From NCBI GenBank assembly GCA_964550025.1, contig CAZJYI010000316.1, forward strand, positions 1-7,263: a stretch of 7,263 bases of DNA, given 5' to 3'. Every line of letters begins with the position of its first letter. Position 1 is the stretch's first letter. Both the position numbers and the translations under genes were made by a program. The notes below the pieces were generated by a model. The model was not told the origin of the DNA and ran no database searches. It saw nothing but the letters and a program-made list of their open reading frames with translations. Of the stretch, positions 1 to 7,263 are shown piece by piece. This DNA comes from CAZJYI01 sp964550025. Lineage in GTDB: Bacteria > Verrucomicrobiota > Kiritimatiellia > UBA8416 > CAYOBW01.

Positions 1-3000
1 GCGTGGACGCCGACGGGAGGGCTGACCACGTCGAAGGTCGACTCGACAGCCAGCGTGAATGTCCTGAGGACCCGCGGCCCCGGCTGTGCATCCGTCGGGG
101 GACCGTCCGCCGGAGCAGCGTGCGAGTCGACTGCGTCAAAGCGATGGCTGTAGTCGTCCCCGGGCGCGAGTCCCGCACGCTCGAACGCATAGAGTCTGCC
201 GTCGATGTAGTTCGTATCGCCCGCATCCATCGCCGTCATCGCAAAGGGGCTGCCGGTGAGAGGCGCACCGCCCTTCAGAATGTGGACCCTGGGATAGTCC
301 TGTTGCGGCGGATGGTTGTCGCCATCCGTGTAGATCACTCTGAAGGTGAACGTCGTAGAGGAAGTCCCGACGTCCGGATCAACCCCGTCGGTTTCGTAGC
401 CCGCGCCACCGGTCCACGCGAGAGCGGGGGCGAAACGCGCGTTGTCTATCGTGTAAGAGCCCTCGGAGGTGCTGCTCAGGTACACGGGCGACACCGACGC
501 GACGCGCAGGCGGTAACCGGCCCCGTTGGAAACCGTCGTCGTATCCCACCAGAAGGGACTTGCCGCGATCGGCACATGGGTGGCGGCCGCGATCGCGATC
601 CAGGTCGTGCCGCCATCCGGACTGTACGAAAGCGCGACGGCCTCCGCGGCGTCCCAGTTCGTTCCCCTCGCGGACCAGTGAATGGGTTCCCACGAGTGCA
701 GGGGGGGCGAGCGGCCGGCGCTCTCAAACACGAGCCACCTGTCGGTGTCAGGCGACTTGGAGGCCTCTATCGTACCGGCATAGGCGCCAAGGTTGATTCT
801 GCCGCCATTCGGCTCCGGCTCGAGATCATAGGCCGCGCCCGGAGCCCCGGCATCAATGCACGGACTGGTCACGGCGTCGTTTGTCCACGCGCCCGCGCCG
901 CCGGCGATGGGATCCCAGCGGCCCTCGGCTGACCTGACGTGCAAATCGCCGGCCGCTTCATCCGCGAACAGCGGGTCGAGGGAGATGCTGTGCCTGTCTT
1001 GTCCGGAAAGCGTCGTCCACTCCGAAAGAACGGAACAGTCTTCTCCTGTCGCGTGGGGGCGTCCCGTCACCTGTTCCACGATCAGGGCGCTGTTCCTTGC
1101 GTACAGGTTGTTGTAGTCGGAAACATGACCGTAGTAATAGTACGTGTTGAAACAGAACCCGTCCGCACCGTCGGCCAGGATGATGTTCCCGACGATGTTG
1201 GGCCCGCCGTCCGTCTCGATCCGGATGCCCTTGTTGCAGAAGATCGTATTGTTCGAAACCGTGCACGGGATGCTGGGCGCAGAGCCAAGGTCTGCGTCCA
1301 GGACTATCGCCGCGCCGGTGCCGAAGTGCTCGAAAACGTTGCCGCTGACCACGCAACCGGTTGTACGGTTACCCAACTTGTAAGCACTCAGCCCGTGCCC
1401 CCTGAGCCGGCAACCGGTAACCGAGACGTTGTCTCGGAAGGCGCTAACGCAGATGCCGATGGATGCGGTTTCGAGGACAAGAGAGTCAATGGAGATGTTG
1501 TCGCCGTTCACGAAGAGGCAATAGGTGTCTGCTGTCCCCGGACTGTTCCGACGCAGGATTGACCGTCCGGGGACGCCCCGCACGACCACCGGGTTGCCGG
1601 GGGCGCCGTGGTCGGAGATACTCATGTTCCCTTCAGAGATACCGATTGCCACGTTTTCAGCCAGGTCATATGTGCCCGCATCGACGTAGATGGCATCGCC
1701 CGGTCCGAGCTCGTATGCGTCGATGACCGCCTGCAGCGTGGCCTTCGGGGTCGACGCCGTCATGCCGTCATTCGTATCGCTGCCGACGGACGTGCAGTAG
1801 ACATCGCCCGCTGTGGAATCGTCGTTGACGTAGTACGTCTCGCTGGGGGAAATGCTGAAATCGTATGCGCTGGCAGCCGACACCGAAGGGCTCGAGTCCA
1901 TCGCAATCTTGACGCGGTAGTGAGTTCCAGAGGGCATCGCGTACAGGGACCATTCCCAACGCCCCCGGCCGGCCGGGACAGCGGCGCCCGGCAGCGCGGT
2001 CCAGTTCGTTCCCGAATCGCCGGAGTACCAGAGCGACACGGTGTCGCCCGGCTGCCAGTTCTGCCCGTTCAAGGCCCACTCGACGAACTGGGCGCCTCGC
2101 CACTGCTCCCCGCCAACGGGCGCGCGCAAATCGAGCGACCGACCCACGTTTGACATTGAGGCCTGTGTCGTGCCGCCGTAAGCGCCCATGTTGATGCGCC
2201 CTCCGTTGGGCGCTGGTTCATCGCCGTGGTCGTCCGAAGGATCTCCGGCGTCAACGCAGGGGCTTTCCCCTGAATCCTGTACCCAGGCGCCGGCACCGTT
2301 GTTCAGTGCCGGGTCCCAGCGCCCCCCGGTCGAACGCAGATGAAAATCACCGGCTGCGGCATCGGCAAACAGCGGGTCGGCCGCCACGCTGTGACCATCG
2401 AGGGCCGAGCACCTTTGCCAGAGGGAGAGGGTTGGGGTGGCTTCGTGTGAAAGCCAGAATGCCGCCTGTGCGCTACCGGTCAGATGGAACGTGTTGTGGT
2501 CGCACTCGCGGAACGTGTCGAAGGACGTTCGCACGTCAATGCCGTACCCGCTGTGCTGCGAGAAGATGTTGTTGCGGAGTGTGAATTTCTTTCCGGGACC
2601 ATACACGGAGGCGCCATGCCGGAAAGCGGCCGCGCCGTTGGCCTCGAAGGTGTTGTTGAGCAACGAGAGCGAAACGTTCACGGGGTAGACCCAGTCTGCT
2701 GCGACACCCACGCTGTTGCTGAAGACCACGTTGTTCTCGACGAGGTAGTCCGGTCCGCCGTTGGCGTGAATACCGTAGGCGCATGAACTCACGCGGCAAT
2801 GACGTACAGCGCAGCTCGATGCCGCGTCGCCATGCACCCCCCTGTCGGCGCCGCGGATGCGCAGCCTCTCGAGAGCCACGTATGAACAGCCGTCGAGATG
2901 TACGGCGTAGCAGCCGGCATTGGTGCTGCCGCGGTCGATGACCGACCCGCGCGAATGCGTGGACCCGATGACCGTCACCAACCCGTCGGCCGAGCCGCTG

Positions 3001-6000
3001 TCGACTGCCGAGATCACAATGTTGGACGCCAGCAAGTACTCGCCTGTGTCAACATGGATGGTGTCCCCCGCCCCCAGATCATAGCGGTCAATCACCGCCT
3101 GGATGCGCGCCATCGGGCTCTCGGGGGCGAGTCCATCGTTTGCCGCATGGCCCGCGGCCGTGCAGTAAACGTCATTGCTGACGGAGGTGTCGTTAACGAA
3201 GTAGTCGATGCCACGGTTGGCGATGATGAAATCGGCGTCGCTGGCATCGGCGATGCCGCCATCGCGGTTGCAGGTAACGCGAACGCGGTAGCGCACACCG
3301 TCCGGCATCTGGGTCGTGTCCCAGGTCCACTTCCCGCGATCATGGTCGACCGCGGCGCCATTCGGACAGGTCTGCCAGGTCGTCCCTCCGTCAGACGAGT
3401 ACTCGATCCGAAGCGTGTCATCGAGTTCGAGACCGGTGTCGTCGAAGGACCACCGGATTGTCCGACTTCCTGACCACCGTTCGCCGCCGTTCGGTGCGGC
3501 AAGGACCAGGTAGCCGCGGCTTCGCGAAGCCTGCGCCGTGCCGCCGTAGGCGCCGATGTTGCGGCGCCCGCCGTGCGGCGACGGCTCGAGCGCCACCTCG
3601 TCCTCCGGATTCCCGCCGTCGATGCATGGGCTTTCCGCCAAATCCCGTACCCATGCGCCGGTGCCGTTGTTCAGTGCCGGGTCCCAGCGTCCCCCGCTCG
3701 AACGCAGATGATAGTCGCCCGCCGTGGCATCGGCGAATAGCGGATCGGCCGCCACGCTGTGGACGTCGAGTCCGGAGACCGCTTGCCATAGGGGTAGTGA
3801 CGCGTACCCGTATGCCGCCTGTGCGCCGCCGGTCAAATGGAACGTGTTGTAGTCGCACGCGGCTAGCGCGCCGGTTCCCGCGTCAATGCCGCATCCACCT
3901 TGCTGCGAAAACAGGTTGTTGCGCAAGGTGAAATGGTTGCCGCCACCACTATAGTGGGTCTGGTGCCGGAACGCGGCCGTGCTGTTGGCCGCCAGAGTAT
4001 TGTTGATCAATGAGAGCGAAACCGTCGTTGGGGAGAGCCGGTCCGCCTCGACGCCCACGTCGTTGCTGAAGACCACGTTGTTTTCGACGAGATAGTCACG
4101 TCCGCCGTTGGCATGGATACCGTAGGCGCACGCGCTCACGCGGCAGTGCCGCACCCGGCAGCTCGTCGCTTTTTCGGCGTAGACGCCCCTGTCGGCGCCG
4201 TGGATGCGCAGTCTTTCCAGGGCCACGTGAGAACAGCCGTCGAGATGGAATGCGTAGCATCCGGCATCGGTGCCGCCGCGGTCGATGACCGACCCGCGCG
4301 AATGCGTGGATCCGATGACGGTCACCGGTTCGTCCTCCGAGCCGCTGTCGACCGCCGAAATCACTATGTTGGACGCCGGCAAGTACTCGCCCGTGTCCAC
4401 ATAGATCGTGTCCCCGCTTGCCAGATCGTAACGGTCGATCACCGCCTGGATGCGCGTCTTTGGGCTTGCGGGGGTCAGGCCGTCGTTTGCCGCATGGCCC
4501 GCGGCCGTGCAGTAAACGTCGTTGCTGACGGAGGCGTCGTTGACGAAGTAGTCGATGCCGTGATTGGCGATGGTGAAGTCGGCGTTGCCGGCGTCAGTGA
4601 TGCCGCCGTCGCGGTTGCAGGTCACACGAACACGGCAGCGCACACTGTCCGGAGCCTGGGTTGTGTCCCACGTCCATTGCTTGCGGTCATGGTCGACCTC
4701 CGCGCCATTCGGACAGATCTGCCAGGTCGTCCCCCCGTCAGAGGAGTACTCGATCCGGAGCGTATCGTCGAGCAGGAGTCCGGTCGGGTCGAAGCTCCAG
4801 CGGATCGTCTGGCTTCCCGACCACCGTTCGCCGCCGCTGGGCGCGGCGAGGACCAGGTGGCTGCGGCTTCGCGAAGCCTGCGCCGTGCCGCCGTAGGCGC
4901 CGCTGTTGCGGCGCCCGCCGTGCGGCGACGGTTCAAATGCCTCACTATCGGCGAGGTCCCCCCCGTCGATACACGGACTGCTCTCCGCATCGCTCACCCA
5001 CGCGCCGACGCCGCTGTTCAGTGAGGGGTCCCAGCGCCCGCCGACGGATCGCAGGTGATAGTCACCGGCCGTGGCATTGGCGAATAGCGGGTCGGCCTCC
5101 TGACTGTGGCTGTCGGAGCCGGAGATCGCCTGCCAGAGGGAGAGGGTTGGGGTGGCTTCGTGTGAGAGCCAGAATGCCGCCTGTGCGCTACCGGTCAGAT
5201 GGAACGTGTTGTGGTCGCACTCGCGGAACGTGTCGAAGGACGTTCGCACGTCAATGCCGTACCCGCTGTGCTGCGAGAAGATGTTGTTGCGGAGTGTGAA
5301 TTTCTTTCCGGGACCATACACGGAGGCGCCATGCCGGAAAGCGGCCGCGCCGTTGGCCTCGAAGGTGTTGTTGAGCAACGAGAGCGAAACGTTCACGGGG
5401 TAGACCCAGTCTGCTGCGACACCCACGCTGTTGCTGAAGACCACGTTGTTCTCGACGAGGTAGTCCGGTCCGCCGTTGGCGTGAATACCGTAGGCGCATG
5501 AACTCACGCGGCAATGACGTACAGCGCAGCTCGATGCCGCGTCGCCATGCACCCCCCTGTCGGCGCCGCGGATGCGCAGCCTCTCGAGAGCCACGTATGA
5601 ACAGCCGTCGAGATGTACGGCGTAGCAGCCGGCATTGGTGCTGCCGCGGTCGATGACCGACCCGCGCGAATGCGTGGACCCGATGACCGTCACCAACCCG
5701 TCGGCCGAGCCGCTGTCGACTGCCGAGATCACAATGTTGGACGCCAGCAAGTACTCGCCTGTGTCAACATGGATGGTGTCCCCCGCCCCCAGATCATAGC
5801 GGTCAATCACCGCCTGGATGCGCGCCATCGGGCTCTCGGGGGCGAGTCCATCGTTTGCCGCATGGCCCGCGGCCGTGCAGTAAACGTCATTGCTGACGGA
5901 GGTATCGTTGACGTAGTACCGTGTCGTCGGGGCTATCGTGAACGTGCCCTGCATGACCACCAGCGCGTTGCTGTCCTGGTTGCACACAAGTCGCACAAGG

Positions 6001-7263
6001 TTCGATCCGCCGGGTGCGATCTCCTCGAGGTCCCAGATGAACGCACCGGAGCGGAACGGCAGCTCATCAGCATCGGGGACCACGCCGTACGTCAGCCCTC
6101 CGTCCGCGGAGTGTTCCACGCGAAGGGTATCGCCCGCCTCCCAACCGAATCCCCGACCGTGCCAGCGAATTGAGCAGACGCGATAGTAAGTCGCTCCGGC
6201 TACCGGCGTGTCGAGCACCAGGTGTCGTATCGCCGCCGATTTCGAGGCCGTTGACGTTCCCGCGAAGGCACCCATATTCAAGCGGCGCCCGTTAGGGATG
6301 GGTTCGGAACCGTAGGCTGCAAAAAAGTCTCCAGCGTCGATGCACGGGCTGGACCGACTGTCCGTGACCCAACTGCCCGTTCCGTCGTCGTCGGACGGGT
6401 CCCAGCGCCCTGCTTCCGACATCAGATGAAGATCACCGGCCGCCGGATTCGCAAAGAGCGGGTCCGCGCTGATGTTGCTGTCGTTCGGCGTGAGTCCAAT
6501 GGATCCGGAACCCGCGACGTACAGGTCGTTGAATGCACAGTTTGTGACGTTTGCGTAGCCCCCGTTATGGAAGCAGCGACCATTTTCGGTACGCAGAATC
6601 GAGTTGGCGAACCCTACGTACATGTTGTCGATGAATGCCGGAATTCCCGTAGTCGCACTGATGCAGTTCGCGGTCCCTTCGGCACAGACGGTCGACCGCT
6701 CTATCCACGCGCTACAGCCCTTCAAGTGAATGCCTGCGTCGCCGAATGTCTGTATCGTACAATTCCTGAAGACCGCCTTCTGAACCTGAAGGAGGTTGCA
6801 GGCGAGACCGGCTGCGCCGGAGACGTGGACATCCTGGAACACGATGTCATCGTCCTGGCTCCCGTTGAGCCCGGCCTGTGTGCCGTCGCAGGCAATCCCG
6901 GACCGGCCGCCTCGTACGGTCAGATGCCTGAAGACCAAATGGCTGCTGTCGTTGATATCCAGGACAGCCGCGCAGTCGCTCGGACCCGCGAGCACGGTCC
7001 CGCCCTCGGACGGCGCCCCGATGAACTCGATCGGATTGCCGGGCGCGCCTTTGTCCAGGTAATCGATCAGCGTGCCAGTCTCATTGCTGTACGTGCCCGC
7101 GTCGATGTAGACGCGGTTGCCGGCCAGAAGCGTGTACCCCGATACGACCGCCTGCAGTGTTCGCTTCGGTGTGGCCGGAGTCAGCCCGTCGTTCGCATCG
7201 TCCCCGGGCGCCGTGCAGTATACGTCCCCATTGGTGCCGCCGTCGTTGACGTAGTAGTTGTCG
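1..7263 (-). CDS. Giant modular secreted-type protein with five beta-helix / choice-of-anchor Q / Ig-like modules (partial at both ends)
   Basis: One minus-strand frame (complete codons 7262 down to 3) has no stop over 2,420 codons and gives sensible protein throughout, so the gene fills the window and continues past both edges. Residues 3-2274 are five tandem modules of 446-465 residues. Each has a Y-Y/F-V-N-D head with a D-V-Y-C-T motif, a right-handed parallel beta-helix stretch, a choice-of-anchor Q block (D-P-L-F-A, G-R-W-D-P, S-P-C-I/V-D, G-A-Y-G-G-T) and an Ig-like sandwich. Residues 2275-2420 are a different C-terminal domain. Families of this kind are typically exported; the many cysteines and absence of membrane segments fit an extracytoplasmic protein, but the signal peptide and any anchor lie outside the window. 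Adhesion, glycan binding or a structural surface role is inferred. No lyase or hydrolase active site could be assigned. No start is proposed, because internal Met codons lie within modules. The frame is very secure; the function is not. Confidence 0.95.
3..440 (-). other. C-terminal non-repeat domain of the giant protein (W-T-G ... Y-T-D-x-D-N type), continuing past the window
   Basis: After the fifth Ig-like domain the repeat pattern stops and residues 2275-2420 form a different region. Visible motifs are F-A-P-A-L-A-W-T-G, G-Y-x-T-D-G-V-D-P-D-V-G, F-T-F-R-V-I-Y-T-D-G-D-N-x-P-P, Y-I-D-G-R-L-Y and L-A-P-G-D-D-Y-S-H-R-F-D-A-x-D. I recognise this as a beta-sandwich style domain found repeatedly in large secreted proteins of planctomycete and related bacteria. 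A Pro-rich stretch (A-A-P-A-D-G-P-P-T-D-A-Q-P-G-P) follows. The last residues (T-L-A-V-E-S-T-F-D-V-V-S-P-P-V-G-V-H) resemble the start of a further bacterial repeat domain of the S-x-Y/F-G-x-P-x-P-x-V-G-x-H type. The stop codon and any anchoring signal are beyond the left edge. Confidence 0.65.
441..1835 (-). repeat. Protein module 5: beta-helix + choice-of-anchor Q + Ig-like (diverged last copy)
   Basis: Residues 1810-2274, 465 residues. The head is YYVNDDSTAGDVYCTSVG, with L-Q-A-V-I-D-A-Y, G-D-A-I-Y-V-D-A-G-T-Y ending at 1668. The helix (1667 to about 1010) has typical coils, for example NISIDSLVLETASIGICVS, GCVVSGNVFEHFGTGAAIV and CTVSNNTIFCNKGIRIETD, but its sequence is not close to modules 2-4. 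The Q block (about 1010-750) has D-P-L-F-A, G-R-W-D-P, S-P-C-I-D-A-G and I-N-L-G-A-Y-A-G-T. The Ig-like domain (about 749-441) keeps S-Y-S-P-D-G-G-T-T-W and W-W-D-T-T but lacks the G-G-E-x-W opening. Like module 1, it is an old, independently diverged copy at the edge of the series. Confidence 0.87.
1836..3203 (-). repeat. Protein module 4: beta-helix + choice-of-anchor Q + Ig-like
   Basis: Residues 1354-1809, 456 residues, the same length as module 2. The head is YFVNDTSVSNDVYCTAAG with V-D-T-G-E-Y ending at 3036, and the helix runs from 3035 to about 2416. Except for its first few residues, this half is the near-identical partner of the module 2 helix. The Q block (about 2403-2148) has the most canonical motifs of the series: D-P-L-F-A, G-D-F-H-L-R-S, G-R-W-D-P, S-P-C-V-D-A-G-D-P and PNGGRINMGAYGGT. 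The Ig-like domain (about 2147-1837) has V-G-G-E-Q-W, Q-P-G-D-T-V, W-Y-S-G-D-S-G-T-N-W and Y-R-V-K-I, and is clearly different from the Ig-like domains of modules 2 and 3. Confidence 0.9.
2416..3188. repeat. 773-bp near-identical direct repeat, copy 2 (helix of module 4)
   Basis: Partner of 5131-5903, lying in the same orientation and reading frame. The helix of module 3 between the two copies shares only about 75-80 percent of residues with them, so the identity is not a general property of the repeat family. It points to a recent copying event between modules 2 and 4, or to an assembly error. Direction of transfer cannot be read from the two copies alone. Confidence 0.95.
3204..4550 (-). 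repeat. Protein module 3: beta-helix + choice-of-anchor Q + Ig-like
   Basis: Residues 905-1353, the shortest of modules 2-5 at 449 residues. The head is YFVNDASVSNDVYCTAAG and ends V-D-T-G-E-Y at 4383. The helix (4382 to about 3790) aligns with those of modules 2 and 4 along its whole length at roughly 75-80 percent protein identity by eye. It is a few residues shorter near its end, in the stretches around G-I-D-A-G-T and A-Q-A-A-Y, and these in-frame deletions explain the shorter period. The Q block is at about 3780-3516 (D-P-L-F-A, G-R-W-D-P, S-P-C-I-D-G-G, R-N-I-G-A-Y-G-G-T). The Ig-like domain (about 3515-3207) carries N-G-G-E-R-W, T-L-R-I-E-Y-S-S-D-E-G and V-R-V-T-C-N-R-D-G-G. Confidence 0.9.
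4551..5918 (-). repeat. Protein module 2: beta-helix + choice-of-anchor Q + Ig-like (chimeric)
   Basis: Residues 449-904 form this module. The head is YYVNDTSVSNDVYCTAAG, followed by Q-A-V-I-D-R-Y and V-D-T-G-E-Y (to 5751). The helix (5750 to about 5130) has coils such as YVALERLRIRGADRGVHGD and YLVENNVVFSNSVGVAAD, with stacked Asn and Gly at the turns. The Q block is at about 5118-4860 (D-P-L-F-A, G-R-W-D-P, S-P-C-I-D-G-G, S-G-A-Y-G-G-T). The Ig-like domain (about 4859-4554) has S-G-G-E-R-W, I-R-W-S-F, Y-S-S-D-E-G-T-T-W and W-T-W-D-T-T. The helix half is almost identical in DNA to that of module 4, while the Q and Ig half is closest to module 3, so the module is a mosaic. The period to module 3 is 456 codons. 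Confidence 0.9.
5131..5903. repeat. 773-bp near-identical direct repeat, copy 1 (helix of module 2)
   Basis: This stretch matches 2416-3188 base for base at an offset of 2,715, with one difference found by eye (G at 5166, A at 2451), which is silent (Leu CTC versus CTT). Because 2,715 is 905 codons, both copies are read in the same frame. Similarity falls off sharply at both ends: below 5131 the Q block differs, and above 5903 differences begin within the N-D-x-S-V-S-N-D head motif. It covers the whole beta-helix but neither the Q nor the Ig-like domain. It has no terminal inverted repeats and encodes no transposase, so it is an intragenic duplication and not an insertion sequence. Confidence 0.95.
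5919..7256 (-). repeat. Protein module 1: beta-helix + choice-of-anchor Q + Ig-like
   Basis: This is the most N-terminal module visible, residues 3-448 of the open frame. The head begins YYVNDGGTNGDVYCTAPG and ends in Y-I-D-A-G-T-Y at 7089-7109. The beta-helix runs to about 6490 and contains coils such as LVFRHLTVRGGRSGI and AVFRNCTIQTFGDAGIHLKG, which alternate short hydrophobic strands with Gly/Asn turns. The Q block (about 6488-6240) has D-P-L-F-A, G-R-W-D-P, S-P-C-I-D-A-G and N-M-G-A-F-A-G-T. The Ig-like part (about 6239-5922) keeps the D-T-L-R-V-E-H-S-x-D-G-G core and V-R-L-V-C-N, but its opening strand has lost the usual G-G-E-x-W. Its helix differs strongly from those of modules 2-4, so this is an old copy. 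The boundary toward the start of the protein is unknown. Confidence 0.85.

Noticed and set aside
3..932. Plus-strand open frame of 309 codons
   Set aside because: It is the exact codon-register complement of the real minus-strand gene. In that register a plus stop appears only where the gene uses Ser TCA or Leu TTA/CTA, which are rare here; its stop at 930-932 is a sense Ser codon. The Arg-rich translation has no recognisable motif.
2536..2799. Minus-strand 87-codon frame, duplicated exactly at 5251-5514
   Set aside because: It lies in another minus frame inside the beta-helix. The perfect duplication comes from the 773-bp DNA repeat, not from selection on this frame.
3518..3531. 14-base perfect palindrome, also at 4865-4878
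   Set aside because: It sits in coding sequence for the A-S-R-S-R linker between the Q and Ig-like domains and is conserved only because modules 2 and 3 are related. There is no promoter or terminator context.
4113..5024. Plus-strand open frame of 303 codons, and similar repeated frames at 2898-3473 and 5613-6173
   Set aside because: These have the same codon-register shadow origin. They look repetitive only because the underlying minus-strand modules are repeated, and their Ala/Val/Arg-rich composition carries no domain signature.
2416..5903. The 773-bp direct repeats as a composite transposon or insertion sequence
   Set aside because: No terminal inverted repeats, target-site duplication or transposase are visible. 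The repeats and everything between them stay in one frame of a single protein.
1..7263. CRISPR array, RNA genes, riboswitches or a multi-gene defence or biosynthetic system
   Set aside because: There is no short regular repeat-spacer pattern, no tRNA- or rRNA-like sequence and no intergenic space. All periodicity is explained by the roughly 450-residue protein modules.

Overview
The window lies inside one very large protein-coding gene on the minus strand. The frame whose codons have their first base at 7262, 7259, 7256 and so on was read through to 3 and contains no stop: 2,420 codons, open at both ends. Neither the real start, any signal peptide nor the stop is visible. Open frames on the plus strand and in the other minus frames are shadows of this GC-rich gene. 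I see no RNA gene, promoter, terminator, mobile element or CRISPR array, and no intergenic stretch.

Layout in protein order (high to low coordinates): five tandem modules of about 446-465 residues, then a different C-terminal domain. Each module has four parts: (a) a head with Y-Y/F-V-N-D, D-V-Y-C-T, N-D-G-L/M and I-x-V/I-D-x-G-x-Y motifs, of the kind that opens bacterial right-handed parallel beta-helix proteins; (b) a beta-helix stretch of about 200 residues, rich in Asn, Gly and hydrophobic residues; (c) a block with D-P-L-F-A, A-G-D-x-H, G-R-W-D-P, S-P-C-I/V-D and G-A-Y/F-x-G-T, which matches what I know as the choice-of-anchor Q domain; (d) an Ig-like beta-sandwich of about 100 residues with G-G-E-x-W, Y-S-x-D-x-G-T-x-W and W-D-T-T signatures. 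Modules lie at 7256-5919, 5918-4551, 4550-3204, 3203-1836 and 1835-441. The tail (440-3) is a W-T-G...Y-T-D-x-D-N domain, and the frame continues past the window edge.

The most notable DNA feature is a pair of almost identical 773-bp direct repeats (5131-5903 and 2416-3188, one silent difference found by eye). They cover the beta-helix halves of modules 2 and 4, while the helix of module 3 between them is clearly diverged. The Q plus Ig half of module 2, however, resembles module 3 and not module 4. The gene is therefore a mosaic built by tandem duplication followed by recent gene conversion or recombination, unless the assembly is wrong here.

High GC and this domain combination in a giant secreted-type protein suggest an environmental bacterium of the PVC group (Kiritimatiellota, Lentisphaerota, Planctomycetota) or a similar lineage. 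That is an inference from domain style, not proof. The likely role is an extracellular or cell-surface structural, adhesive or glycan-interacting protein. No catalytic site can be assigned, and nothing here looks like a multi-gene system.
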